Notes: generated by a model not told the origin, from the sequence alone. DNA of 64,000 nucleotides from Sphingomonas sp. S-NIH.Pt15_0812 (GCF_003951315.1 NZ_QLJH01000002.1:1-64000), one strand, 5' to 3'. Shown: positions 46,817 to 57,043, counted from the stretch's first letter. Translations and numbers: made by a program.

Positions 46817-48226
46817 TCAGCCCAGCCAGCCGCCGCTGAACCCCGCCCGCTTCAGGCCCCGGCGCAGATGCGGCGAGCGGCGCATGACCTTCCAGATGAA
46901 CTCGCTTCGGTAATTGGCCAGCGCCCCCAGGATCGGTCCCTGATCGATGCCCAGCCAGTCCGACGCGAACCAGCCCTGCGCCGGATCGACATGCCCGCTG
47001 TTCACCGGCACATCGGTATAGCGGAAGCTGGGATTGAAGCTGTCCCGGAAGCCGTAGCGGCCATAAAGATTGGCGCCATAGCGGCGGTGGATGGCGAGTG
47101 CGGCCGGAATGCAGATCTCCGGCGCGAAGGCGAGCGAGCCGAGCGCAGCGGTCGGCGCGATCGTGCCGTCGTCCAGTCCGTCCGGCTGCCCGATCGGCCC
47201 CCGCGCGGAATAGCCGTGGAACTGGCGCGTCTCGCCCTTGAACTCGAGGCGGAAGTCGCCCGGTCCGTCGCACGCGGTCAGCCCCCAGATATCGCGGCCA
47301 TAGCCGTCCCAATGCATCGGATTGGCGATGCAATAGGCGCGGTCGGCATAGGTGGCGCGGCGGCTGTTCTCGAAATAGTCGAACCCCTCGCGCCGCATCG
47401 TCGCGTCCCGGATGCCACGGAAGTCGATCCACATATGGCTGTACTGGTGGCCGAACATCGGTGCGAAGGCGAGGTGCCGGGTCTCGCCCGTCCCGCGCCA
47501 GACGTTCGGATAGGGCCTGGTCCACGCCTCCCACGCGCCGTCGCGGGCCGGGTACCCGCCCGATCCGAGCGCGAGCAGATGCACCATCATCCCCTCATTA
47601 TACCCGTCCCAGGCGCGCTCGATGAAGCCCTTGCCGGGATGCCAGCCCATCGAGAAGGAATGGCTGGCGGTCTGGAACCAGGGCCAGTCGGCGCGGTCGA
47701 CGATGCGCGTCGCCAATTGCCGGATTTCCACCTCGACGGGGTCGGCGCGGTCGTACCATAGGCCCGCGAAGAGGATGCCGAGGAACAGCAGGCTGGAATC
47801 GACGCTCGACAGCTCGACGTCGCGATAACGCAGCCCGCTATCCATGTGCAGGAAATGATAGAAGAAGCCCTTGTGCCCGGCGGTGCCGCTCTCCGCCTCG
47901 CCCTGCGGCGCGCGGTCGAAGAAGCGCAGCGTGGTCAGCGTCAGGTCGCGCGCTGCCGCCCGGGTGCACCAGCCGCGCGCGACGCCGATCGGATAGGCGG
48001 TCAGCGCGAAGCCGACCGAGGCGATGCTGGCGAAGGGCGGATTGGGCCAGCGATCGGGCACCAGGCCGTTGTCGCGGTTCGCCGTCTCCCAGAAGAAGTC
48101 GAAGGTCCGCTTCTCCAGATCGGCGAACCAGGGGTCCAGCACCGGCCGGGCGGCGGCGGGCAGGCGCGAGGCTGCGGCCGCCAGTGGCAGGCCGGCGAGC
48201 AGTTGGCGGCGGTCGAGCGCGATCAT
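46817..48226 (-). CDS. GH144-like glucoamylase-family protein (beta-1,2-glucanase candidate)
   Basis: A 469-residue Tat-type secreted protein (DRRQLLAGLPLAAAASRL) of the Pfam glycoamylase group, which includes GH144 endo-beta-1,2-glucanases. Motifs are RTFDFFWETAN, GHKGFFYHFLHMDSG, SSVDSSLLFLGILFAG, FSMGWHPGKGFIERAWDGYNEGMMVHLLALG, YSHMWIDFRGI and LGSLAFAPEIC. The alpha6/alpha6 barrel pattern fits. Its start overlaps the LacI gene by 4 bases (ATGA), so the regulator and enzyme form an operon read on the minus strand. The family call is good; beta-1,2-glucan specificity is inferred. Confidence 0.82.
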   Translation of the reverse strand: MIALDRRQLLAGLPLAAAASRLPAAARPVLDPWFADLEKRTFDFFWETANRDNGLVPDRWPNPPFASIASVGFALTAYPIGVARGWCTRAAARDLTLTTLRFFDRAPQGEAESGTAGHKGFFYHFLHMDSGLRYRDVELSSVDSSLLFLGILFAGLWYDRADPVEVEIRQLATRIVDRADWPWFQTASHSFSMGWHPGKGFIERAWDGYNEGMMVHLLALGSGGYPARDGAWEAWTRPYPNVWRGTGETRHLAFAPMFGHQYSHMWIDFRGIRDATMRREGFDYFENSRRATYADRAYCIANPMHWDGYGRDIWGLTACDGPGDFRLEFKGETRQFHGYSARGPIGQPDGLDDGTIAPTAALGSLAFAPEICIPAALAIHRRYGANLYGRYGFRDSFNPSFRYTDVPVNSGHVDPAQGWFASDWLGIDQGPILGALANYRSEFIWKVMRRSPHLRRGLKRAGFSGGWLG

Positions 48227-49236
48227 TCGTGCGGCTCGGTGGCGGTGCCCGTCGTCGCGCGGACGATCAACCGGGGGGTAATCATGTCGATCATCATGTC
48301 CGAAGCCTTGCCTTCTATGTCGTCGAACAGCCGCGTCATCGCGCGTCCCCCGATCTCGTCGATGCCGACCTGCACCGTGGTCAGCGACAGGAAACGGGCG
48401 AGTGGCACGTCGTCGAAGCCCGCCACCGCGACGCGGTCGGGCACATCGACCCCCGCTTCGCGCAGCACGTGCAGCGCGCCCAACGCCACCATGTCGTTGG
48501 CGGCGACGATCGCGTCGAACCCCTCGCCCGAGGCGAGCAGCTCGTGCGCCGCGCCCTCCCCCGCCTCCTGGAAGAAGCTGCCCTGGATGATCCGGGGCGA
48601 AGTGCCGGGCAGGTGCCGGGCGAGCGCGTCGACGAACGCCTCGCGCCGCTCGGTCGCGTCGATATTGCCCTCCGGCCCCGCGACATGGACCAGGGCGCGG
48701 CGGCCGGTCGCGACCAGATGCGCGACCACCGCCTCCACCCCGGCGCGATTGTCGATCGCCACCGCCGACCGCGTGCCGGCATTGGGGCTGGCGATCAGCA
48801 CCGCCGGGATGCCGACCGGCAGCACCGCCTCCACCGTCTGCGGATCGAGGCCGGGGGCCATCACGATCATGCCGTCGACCCGCCCCCGCATGCTGCGCAT
48901 CGCCTGCGCCGCCTGTTCCGCATCGGCATGCATGTTGGACAGCAGCAGGTGATAGCCGCGCCGCCCCGCCTCCCGGTCCATGCCGCGCACGATCTCCGAG
49001 AAGAACTCGCCATGCAGGTCGGGGATGACGACGCCGACCGCATGGGTGCGCGCCATGCTGAGGCTGCGCGCGCCGGCATGGGGCACATAGCCCAGCGCCT
49101 CGGCGGCGGCGAGCACCCGCTGGCGCGCGTCGGGATGGACATTGGCATGGCCGTTGAACACCCGCGACACCGACGCCACCGACAATTCGGCCCGCGCCGC
49201 CACATCGCGGATCGTCGCCCCAGCCTTGCGCATCAT
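48223..49236 (-). CDS. LacI/GalR-family transcriptional regulator
   Basis: A 337-residue repressor. The DNA-binding region TIRDVAARAELSVASVSRVFNGHANVHPDARQRVLAAAEALGY (residues about 8-50) shows the LacI hinge, and the periplasmic-binding-like effector domain includes VGVVIPDLHGEFFSEIVRGMDREA and VAVAGFDDVPLARFLSLTTV. It sits between divergent targets: the GH144-like gene (same operon, 4-base overlap) and the GH3 gene. Candidate operators based on TGTAACCGGTTACA lie at 49323-49336 and near 46690, so it probably controls the whole locus in response to a sugar. Confidence 0.93.
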   Translation of the reverse strand: MMRKAGATIRDVAARAELSVASVSRVFNGHANVHPDARQRVLAAAEALGYVPHAGARSLSMARTHAVGVVIPDLHGEFFSEIVRGMDREAGRRGYHLLLSNMHADAEQAAQAMRSMRGRVDGMIVMAPGLDPQTVEAVLPVGIPAVLIASPNAGTRSAVAIDNRAGVEAVVAHLVATGRRALVHVAGPEGNIDATERREAFVDALARHLPGTSPRIIQGSFFQEAGEGAAHELLASGEGFDAIVAANDMVALGALHVLREAGVDVPDRVAVAGFDDVPLARFLSLTTVQVGIDEIGGRAMTRLFDDIEGKASDMMIDMITPRLIVRATTGTATEPHE

Positions 49237-49322
49237 CCCTCCATCATGTCCGCACCATCAATGCCGGATCATGGCGCAAAAACGCTGGTGCGGCGATTGC
49301 CAGATTGGGCTCTTGGCGTCTA

Positions 49323-49336
49323 GGTAACCGGTTACA
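49323..49336. promoter_or_regulatory. LacI-type operator 3 in the LacI/GH3 divergent region
   Basis: GGTAACCGGTTACA contains the perfect 12-base palindrome GTAACCGGTTAC (49324-49335) and matches the proposed 14-base consensus at 13 positions. It lies between the divergent LacI and GH3 genes, where one bound repressor can control both. Confidence 0.75.
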
Positions 49337-49394
49337 CGGGACGGTCAAATGCAAAATGCGACCCGTCCACGACCAGCATGGGAGAGAATGTGGC

Positions 49395-51719
49395 ATGGGC
49401 GACAAGCGGAACAGGGCGGGCCACGGGGCGGACATGACGATCACGCGGCGCGGCGCGCTGCTCGGCGCGGGTGCGATCGCCGCCTGGGCGTCCAGCCCGG
49501 CACGCGCGCTGCTCGCCGCCGCCGACACGATGGCGACGCCGGCTGCGGTTGCGGTGCTGGTCGGCCGCATGACGCTGGAGGAGAAGGCGGGCCAGCTGAC
49601 GCTGAACGCGGCGGCGTGGAGCGGCGGCGTCGCCACCGGGCTCAATCCGCCCGCGGCCGGCGGCGTCAGCTTCGACCAGCAGCTCGCCGATGCGGTGGCG
49701 GGCAAGCTGACCGGCGTGTTCAACGGCAATGGCGCGGAAATGGCGCGGCGGATGCAGAGCGCGGTGATGAAGGGATCGCGCCTCAAGATCCCGCTGATCT
49801 TCGCCGCCGACGTGATCCACGGCCACCGCACCATCTTCCCCGTCCCCGTCGCCGAGGCCGCCAGCTTCGAGCCGTCGCTCGCCGAGCGCACCGCGCGCGT
49901 CGCCGCCTATGAGGCCGCCGCCGCCGGCATCGACTGGACCTTCTTCCCGATGGTCGACATCGCACGCGACCAGCGCTGGGGCCGGACGATGGAGGGCGCA
50001 GGCGAGGACGTGCTGGTCGGCAACCTGTTCGCCGCCGCCCGGGTGCGCGGCTTCCAAGGCCAGGACCTGATGGCGAACGATGCGATGATGGCCTGCGTCA
50101 AGCATTTCGCCGCCTATGGCGCGGTAGAGTCGGGGCTGGACTACAACGAGGTCGACCTGTCCGAGCGGACGCTGCGCGACGTCTATCTGCCGCCCTACAA
50201 GGCCGGCTTCGATGCGGGTGCGCTGTCGGGCATGGCCTCGTTCAACGAGATTTCGGGCATCCCCTCGCACGGCAATCCCTGGCTGCTCCAGACGGTGCTG
50301 CGCGACGAGTGGAAGTTCCCCGGCATCATCGTGTCCGACTATACCGGCGACGAGGAGATGATCGCCGCCGGCTTCGCCAAGGACGGGCGCGACGCGGCGC
50401 GGATCGCCTTCCTGGCGGGCGTCGACATGTGCATGCAGAGCAACCTCTACATGCAGCATCTGCCCGGCCTGGTCCGCGACGGACTGGTGCCGCAGGAGGT
50501 GCTCGACCGGTCGGTGCGGCGCGTGCTGGTGGTCAAGCACCGGCTCGGCCTGTTCGACGACCCCTTCCGCCGCATCGACGTGAAGCGGGAGAAGGCCCGG
50601 TCGCGGACCAAGGCCAGCCTGGCCCTGGCGCGCGAGGCCGGCCGCAAGTCGATCGTGCTGTTGAAGAATGACGGCGACCTGCTGCCCCTGCCCAAGGCCG
50701 GACGCCGTCTAGCGCTGATCGGCCCCTTCGCCAGCGGCCAGCACGACCTGAACGGCCCCTGGGTCGTCTATGGCGACAACAAGCAGGCGGTTGATCTGGC
50801 CACGGGCCTCCGTGCCGCGATGGCCGATCCGTCGCTGCTCAGCGTGACCGCCGGCTCGGGCGTCGAGGAGGCACTGCCCGGCGGCATCGACGCCGCCGTC
50901 GCGGCGGCGAAGGCCGCCGATATCGTGCTGCTCGCGATCGGCGAGAGCGAGAGCATGTCCGGCGAGGCGCAGTCGCGTACCGAGATCGTCGTCCCCGCGC
51001 CGCAACAGGCGCTGGCCGAGGCGGTCGCGGCGACCGGCAAGCCGGTGGTCGTGATCCTGAAGAACGGACGTGGCCTGGCGCTGCACGGTGCGGTGCGCGA
51101 CGCGCCGGCGATCCTGATGACCTGGTTCCTGGGCTCGGAAAGCGGCCATGCCACCGCCGACGTCCTGTTCGGCGACTATTCGCCCTCAGGCCGCCTGCCG
51201 ATCAGCCTGCCCCATGAAAGCGGGCAGGAACCCTATCACTACGACCATAAGGCCACCGGCCGCCCCGCGCCGACGGGACCGCGCCAACCGTACAAGACGC
51301 AATATCGCGAAGCGCCCAATGCCGCGCTCTATCCCTTCGGCCATGGCCTGACCTATGGCCGGGTCGACTATTCGGGCCTGACGCTCGGCAGCCCGACCCT
51401 GCCCTGGGACGGCATGATCGAGGTCGCCGCCACCGTCCGCAACAGCGGCATGCGCGCGATCGAGGAGGTGGTCCAGCTCTATATCCGCGACCGCGTCGCC
51501 AGCATCACCCGCCCGATCCGCCAGCTCAAGGGCTTCCGCAAGGTGGCCCTCGCCCCGGGCGCGAGCGAGACGGTGCGCTTCACGCTGCGGCGTGCCGACC
51601 TGCTCTTCTACGGCGTCGACAACCAGCCGACGGTCGAGCCCGGCACGTTCGACCTGTGGGTCGCGCCCTCGGCCCAGGCGGACGGCGTGCACGGGACGTT
51701 CGACCTGACCCAGGCGTAA
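49395..51719 (+). CDS. GH3-family periplasmic beta-glucosidase (BglX-like)
   Basis: A 774-residue GH3 enzyme. The N-terminus has a Tat-like signal (TRRGALLGAGAIAAWASS). The N-domain holds the nucleophile motif GIIVSDYTG with Asp at about 315. The C-domain has the acid/base region AIGESESMSGEAQSR, then VVILKNGRGLALHG, and an FN3-like end (TVRNSGMRAIEEVVQLYI). FFPMVDIARDQRWGRTMEG and the fold order resemble periplasmic BglX. It would cleave beta-glucosides, such as sophorose-type products of the neighbouring glucanase. The start at 49395 follows GGAGAG; a GH3 operator is 60 bases upstream. Confidence 0.93.
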   Translation: MGDKRNRAGHGADMTITRRGALLGAGAIAAWASSPARALLAAADTMATPAAVAVLVGRMTLEEKAGQLTLNAAAWSGGVATGLNPPAAGGVSFDQQLADAVAGKLTGVFNGNGAEMARRMQSAVMKGSRLKIPLIFAADVIHGHRTIFPVPVAEAASFEPSLAERTARVAAYEAAAAGIDWTFFPMVDIARDQRWGRTMEGAGEDVLVGNLFAAARVRGFQGQDLMANDAMMACVKHFAAYGAVESGLDYNEVDLSERTLRDVYLPPYKAGFDAGALSGMASFNEISGIPSHGNPWLLQTVLRDEWKFPGIIVSDYTGDEEMIAAGFAKDGRDAARIAFLAGVDMCMQSNLYMQHLPGLVRDGLVPQEVLDRSVRRVLVVKHRLGLFDDPFRRIDVKREKARSRTKASLALAREAGRKSIVLLKNDGDLLPLPKAGRRLALIGPFASGQHDLNGPWVVYGDNKQAVDLATGLRAAMADPSLLSVTAGSGVEEALPGGIDAAVAAAKAADIVLLAIGESESMSGEAQSRTEIVVPAPQQALAEAVAATGKPVVVILKNGRGLALHGAVRDAPAILMTWFLGSESGHATADVLFGDYSPSGRLPISLPHESGQEPYHYDHKATGRPAPTGPRQPYKTQYREAPNAALYPFGHGLTYGRVDYSGLTLGSPTLPWDGMIEVAATVRNSGMRAIEEVVQLYIRDRVASITRPIRQLKGFRKVALAPGASETVRFTLRRADLLFYGVDNQPTVEPGTFDLWVAPSAQADGVHGTFDLTQA

Positions 51720-51867
51720 CGCCTGCCCTGGTGGAGGGGCGGTCCAATGCCACTCCTCCGCCAGATACCGGTAGAGGCGCGACCTAGGCGAAGGCCGGAC
51801 AGGCTCGGGCTCCTGCGAAGGCAGACGGTAGACGGCTGACGCCGGATGACACCGGGCCCACCAAAGC

Positions 51868-51945
51868 CGTCATCGCGAGCGTAGCGAAGCAATCCACAGC
51901 CGCACGCGTGACGCTCTGGATTGCTTCGCTACGCTCGCAATGACG
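51868..51945. repeat. REP-like inverted repeat, 29-bp arms
   Basis: The arm at 51868-51896 (starting CGTCATCGCGAGCGTAGCG) is complementary to 51917-51945 with a single mismatch; 20 bases separate them. Short palindromes with the GCGAGCGTAGCGAAGCAATCC core occur in many copies in several proteobacterial genomes, so this is likely a dispersed extragenic repeat. It could fold in RNA and act as an mRNA 3' end. Confidence 0.85.
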
Positions 51946-51995
51946 ATTCCGGGAGCACGATAACGAACTTCGCGAACGCCCCGCCGTCGCTGGAG

Positions 51996-52022
51996 CGGCA
52001 CGGCACGGCACGGCACGGCACG
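51996..52022. repeat. CGGCA pentanucleotide tandem repeat
   Basis: Five consecutive CGGCA units plus two bases of a sixth. It is a short microsatellite that may vary in copy number by slippage. It lies in intergenic DNA and does not affect a coding frame here. Confidence 0.85.
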
Positions 52023-52110
52023 TATTACCGGGGGCTCGTCTTACGCCACCATAGCCGTGTCCACAGCGAGACACGCGTCGTGCCCGCGCATCAGGAACCG
52101 CCGAAACAGA

Positions 52111-52143
52111 AAGGGCGCCGGATCGTGACCGACCCGACGCCCT
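52111..52143 (-). terminator. Terminator candidate of clpX
   Basis: On the minus strand the stem AGGGCGTCGG pairs (with a bulge) with CCGGCGCCCT, followed by TTCTGTTT. It lies about 25 bases after the clpX stop. Confidence 0.6.
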
Positions 52144-52167
52144 CGTCTAAATTACATCACCCGAAGA

Positions 52168-53433
<1,266 letters not shown>

Positions 53434-53574
53434 TCAAACCATCCTTCGCGAGGAAACGCAGTCCTCGAATGTCGGGCCGGGCATGGTAACCCGGCCGTCA
53501 TGGGCGCGGCAATGTCCAATCGTCCTAAACGCCACCGTTTTGTCACGATGGCGGCAGGACGACCGGCTGCCACG

Positions 53575-54276
53575 TCAGGCCGCCGGCGTGGTCGACGTGG
53601 CCGTGTCGTCCGACGGGGTCGGCCGCTTGTCGAACACCTGATCGATCAGGCCGAATTCCTTCGCCTCCTCGGCGCTCATGAACTTGTCGCGGTCCATGGC
53701 GTGCTCGATCTCCTCCAGGGGCTTGCCCGTATATTTGGCATAGAGCGTGTTGAGGAAATGGCGCATCCGCAGGATCTCGCGCGCCTGGATCTCGATGTCC
53801 GAGGCCATGCCCTGCGCACCGCCCGACGGCTGGTGGATCATGATCCGGCTGTTGGTCAGCGCGACGCGCATCGACGGCTCGCCCGAGGCCAGCAGGAAGC
53901 TGCCCATCGATGCCGCCTGGCCGATGCAGACCGTGCCGACGCGCGGCCGGATATACTGCATCGTGTCGTGGATCGCCATGCCCGCCGTGACGACGCCGCC
54001 CGGCGAGTTGATGTACATGAAGATGTCCTTCTTCGGGTTCTCGGACTCGAGGAAGAGCAGCTGAGCGGTGATGAGGCTGGCCATGCCGTCCTCGACGCCG
54101 CCGGTCACGAACACGATCCGCTCGCGCAGCAGGCGCGAGAAGATATCGAACGACCGCTCGCCGCGGTTCGATTGTTCGATCACGATCGGCACGAGACCCG
54201 CCTGGGTCTGCCGCAGGCCGAGCCCGGCGCTTACCAGCGGGGTCGCGAAGTCACCGGTCTCGAACGGATTGTGCAT
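53575..54276 (-). CDS. clpP: ClpP, proteolytic subunit of the Clp protease
   Basis: Serine protease of 233 residues forming the tetradecameric chamber. The catalytic residues are Ser123 (GQAASMGS) and His148 ([10 protein letters not shown]), with the Asp later in the domain. It has [23 protein letters not shown] and the N-terminal [15 protein letters not shown] segment. A C-terminal tail rich in Thr and Pro ([17 protein letters not shown]) extends beyond the usual end. It pairs with clpX downstream. Confidence 0.99.
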   Translation of the reverse strand: MHNPFETGDFATPLVSAGLGLRQTQAGLVPIVIEQSNRGERSFDIFSRLLRERIVFVTGGVEDGMASLITAQLLFLESENPKKDIFMYINSPGGVVTAGMAIHDTMQYIRPRVGTVCIGQAASMGSFLLASGEPSMRVALTNSRIMIHQPSGGAQGMASDIEIQAREILRMRHFLNTLYAKYTGKPLEEIEHAMDRDKFMSAEEAKEFGLIDQVFDKRPTPSDDTATSTTPAA

Positions 54277-54332
54277 GAATCACTCTCTTATGCCCTGTAA
54301 GGCTCTCTATGTCGCGTGGGCGACGGTGGAGT

Positions 54333-55265
54333 TCAAGTCCCGGCAAAAGGTGCCGGGTGCGCGAGATAGGCGAGCCGACGCACTTCGCGCCGGCCGCGCA
54401 CCACCGTATCGAGGATCAGGCCCGCGAACAGGCTGAGCGCGGCCAGGATCACCAGCCCCGTCGCCAGCACCGCGGTGGGCATGCGCGGCACCAGCCCGGT
54501 ATGGAGATAGGTGACGACCAGCGGCGCGGCGAGCACCAGCGCCAGCAGCAGCAGCAGCCCGCCCGCCAGTCCGAAGAACAGCAGCGGCCGCTCGATCCGG
54601 TAGAGAGTCAGGATGGTCGACAGGATCCGCCAGCCATCGCCATAGGTGGACAGCTTGGAGGTCGAGCCCTCGGGACGGGCGAAATAGGACGTCTCGATCT
54701 CGGCGCAGGGCATCTTCAGCTCCAGCGCATGAACGGAAATCTCCGTCTCGATCTCGAACCCCGCCGACAGCGACGGAAAGCTCTTCACGAAGCGACGCGA
54801 GAAGACGCGGTAGCCGGACAGGATATCGGTGAAGCTGCGCCCGAACAGCCGCGCCAGCATCCCCGTGAGCAGCACATTGCCGAAGCGATGGCCGCGCCGA
54901 TAGCTTTCCTGCACCTGGCTGACCCGGCTGCCGACGATCATGTCGAGCTGTTCGTTCAGCAACGCCGCGATCAGCCGGGGCGCGGAGGCGGCGTCATAGG
55001 TCGCGTCGCCGTCCGCCATGACATAGACGTCGGCATCGACATCCGCGAACATCCGCCGGACGACCGCGCCCTTGCCCTGGATGCGTTCGCGCCGCACGAT
55101 CGCGCCGGCCGCCCGAGCGACGGCGACCGTGTCGTCGCAGCTGTTGTTGTCATAGACATAGATGGCGGCATTCGGCAGCGCCGCACGGAAACCGGCGACC
55201 GTCTGCGCGATCGCGGCTTCCTCGTTATAGCAGGGCAACAGGACGGCAATCGTCGGTTCGGTCAT
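54333..55265 (-). CDS. Glycosyltransferase family 2, dolichol-phosphate-mannose synthase-like
   Basis: A 310-residue GT2 enzyme: VLLPCYNEEAAIAQTV at the start, VYDNNSCDDTV, and the metal/nucleotide motif MADGDATYD (DGD at 85-87), then FTDILSGYRVFSRRFVKSFP. Two C-terminal hydrophobic segments (about 230-255 and 265-290) anchor it in the membrane, as in polyprenyl-phosphate glycosyltransferases. It would transfer a sugar onto a lipid carrier. It sits between tig and clpP, breaking the usual tig-clpP-clpX order. Confidence 0.88.
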   Translation of the reverse strand: MTEPTIAVLLPCYNEEAAIAQTVAGFRAALPNAAIYVYDNNSCDDTVAVARAAGAIVRRERIQGKGAVVRRMFADVDADVYVMADGDATYDAASAPRLIAALLNEQLDMIVGSRVSQVQESYRRGHRFGNVLLTGMLARLFGRSFTDILSGYRVFSRRFVKSFPSLSAGFEIETEISVHALELKMPCAEIETSYFARPEGSTSKLSTYGDGWRILSTILTLYRIERPLLFFGLAGGLLLLLALVLAAPLVVTYLHTGLVPRMPTAVLATGLVILAALSLFAGLILDTVVRGRREVRRLAYLAHPAPFAGT

Positions 55266-55337
55266 CGCCAGCCTTGTCGGTTACCCTGATGTCATCGGCG
55301 CCCCGACCCGGCATGGGCCGGAGCGCCGGTGCGCCGA

Positions 55338-56987
55338 TCACTCGGCGGTTTCGGCCTTGGCCTTCTTCGCGCGCGGCTTCTTCGCCGGAGCGGCGTCGGC
55401 CGCCTCGGTGCCCTCGGCCGCTTCCGCTGCTTCGGGCGAGGACTCGAGCACCTGGGTCTCCTCGCTCACCGGCGTGGCCTTCTTGGCGCGCGGCTTCTTG
55501 GCGGCGGGCTTCTTCGGCGCGGCCTCGGCGGCGTCGCCGGCCGGCTCGGCCTGCTCCGCATGGTCGTGCGCGTGGTCATGGCCGTGATCGCCATGGTCAT
55601 AGCCATGATGGTCGTGATCATGGTCATGATTGTGGACATGCGTGCCGGTCGCGAAACCGTCCTCGCTCTCGATCGCGGCTTCCAGCTCCTCGCGGCTGGT
55701 CTCGCGGTCGGTCACGGTCGCCTTCTCGAACAGGAAGTCGACGACCTTGTCCTCATAGAGCGGGGCGCGCAGCTGGGCGGCGGCCATCGGCTCCTGCTGG
55801 ACATATTGGATGAAGCGCTGGCGATCCTCGGGGCCGTACTGCTGCGCGGCCTGCGCGATCAGGCGGTTCATCTCCTGGTTGCTGACCTCGACGCCATTGG
55901 CCTGGCCGATCTCCGACAGCAGCAGGCCCAGGCGGACCCGACGCTCGGCGATCTTGCGATAATCGTCGCGCTCCGACTCCATCTCGGCCTTGGCGGCTTC
56001 CGGATCGGCCTCGTGCGTCGCCTCATGCTCCAGCTGCGCCCAGATCTGGCTGAACTCGGCCTCGACCATCGACGGCGGCACTTCGAAATCATGACCCTCG
56101 GCGAGCTGGTCGAGCAGCTTGCGCTTCATATGGGTGCGGGTCAGGCCGTTATGCTCCTGCTCGATCTGACCCTTGATCAGGCCGCGCAGCTGCTCCAGGC
56201 TTTCCAGCCCGAGGCTCTTGGCCATCTCGTCGTCGATCACGCTCTCGCCGGCGGTCTGCACCGACTTGACGACGATGTCGAAGGTCGCGGGCTGGCCGGC
56301 CAGGTTCGCCGCGCCGTAATCCTCGGGGAAGGTGACCTGGAGCTGCTTCTCCTCGCCGACCTTCACGCCGACCAGCTGATCCTCGAAGCCGGGGATCAGG
56401 CGGCCCGCGCCCAGCTCGACCGGCATGTCGCTGCCGGTGCCACCGTCGAAGGCGACGCCATCGGCGGTCTTGCCGACGAAATCGACGGTGACCTGGTCGC
56501 CCATCTCGGCGGCCTTGTCGCCCGCGTCGTTCCAGCGCTTCTGCGAATCGGCGAACTTCCGGAGCTGCTCGTCCACCGCCGAATCGGCGACCGGCACGGT
56601 CAGGCGCTCGAGCGTCAGGCTGTCGATCGCCGGGGTCGGCACCTGGGGCAGCACTTCCATCTCGATGGTGACGACGGCATCCTTGCCGGCCTCATAGCCG
56701 TCGTTCAGCGCGACCGAGGGCTGCATCGCGGGGCGCAGGCCCTGCTCGCCGATCAGCTGCTGGATGCCCTGCTGGATCGCGGCGTTCAGCGCGTCCTGCG
56801 CCAGCGATTCGCCGTGCATCTTGCGGACGAGATTGACCGGCACCTTGCCGGGACGGAAACCGGGCATCCGCACCTGCGGCGCGACGCGCTTCACCTCGGC
56901 GTCGACCTTCTGGTCGATATCCTGGGCGGTGATGGTCAGCGTGTAGGCGCGCTTCAGCCCCTCGTTGAGCGTCTCGACAGTCTGCAT
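55338..56987 (-). CDS. tig: Trigger factor with a long His-rich and Lys/Ala-rich tail
   Basis: Ribosome-associated chaperone and peptidyl-prolyl isomerase of 549 residues, against the usual 430 or so. The N-terminal ribosome-binding domain includes MPGFRPGKVPVNLVRKMHG, followed by the PPIase domain (DQVTVDFVGKTADGVAFDGG) and the chaperone arms. After about residue 447 comes a His-rich stretch (HVHNHDHDHDHHGYDHGDHG.., about 450-476) and then Ala/Glu/Lys blocks with KKPAAKKPRAKKA twice. The tail may bind metal or nucleic acid. The ATG at 56987 is used because an upstream frame overlaps the tRNA-Leu. Confidence 0.95.
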   Translation of the reverse strand: MQTVETLNEGLKRAYTLTITAQDIDQKVDAEVKRVAPQVRMPGFRPGKVPVNLVRKMHGESLAQDALNAAIQQGIQQLIGEQGLRPAMQPSVALNDGYEAGKDAVVTIEMEVLPQVPTPAIDSLTLERLTVPVADSAVDEQLRKFADSQKRWNDAGDKAAEMGDQVTVDFVGKTADGVAFDGGTGSDMPVELGAGRLIPGFEDQLVGVKVGEEKQLQVTFPEDYGAANLAGQPATFDIVVKSVQTAGESVIDDEMAKSLGLESLEQLRGLIKGQIEQEHNGLTRTHMKRKLLDQLAEGHDFEVPPSMVEAEFSQIWAQLEHEATHEADPEAAKAEMESERDDYRKIAERRVRLGLLLSEIGQANGVEVSNQEMNRLIAQAAQQYGPEDRQRFIQYVQQEPMAAAQLRAPLYEDKVVDFLFEKATVTDRETSREELEAAIESEDGFATGTHVHNHDHDHDHHGYDHGDHGHDHAHDHAEQAEPAGDAAEAAPKKPAAKKPRAKKATPVSEETQVLESSPEAAEAAEGTEAADAAPAKKPRAKKAKAETAE

Positions 56988-57043
56988 TGGGTGCCTTCGA
57001 TCTGGAGAAAATTCTGTGCGACCCGCCATGCTCCGGGCGGGAC

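Larger units (their letters stand above)
51720..52167. other. Gap between GH3 and clpX: repeats, no gene
   Basis: No convincing gene is present. The stretch holds an imperfect hairpin after GH3 (51728-51764), a large REP-like palindrome (51868-51945), five copies of CGGCA (51996-52022) and the clpX terminator. It is the most repeat-rich intergenic stretch in the window. Confidence 0.6.
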
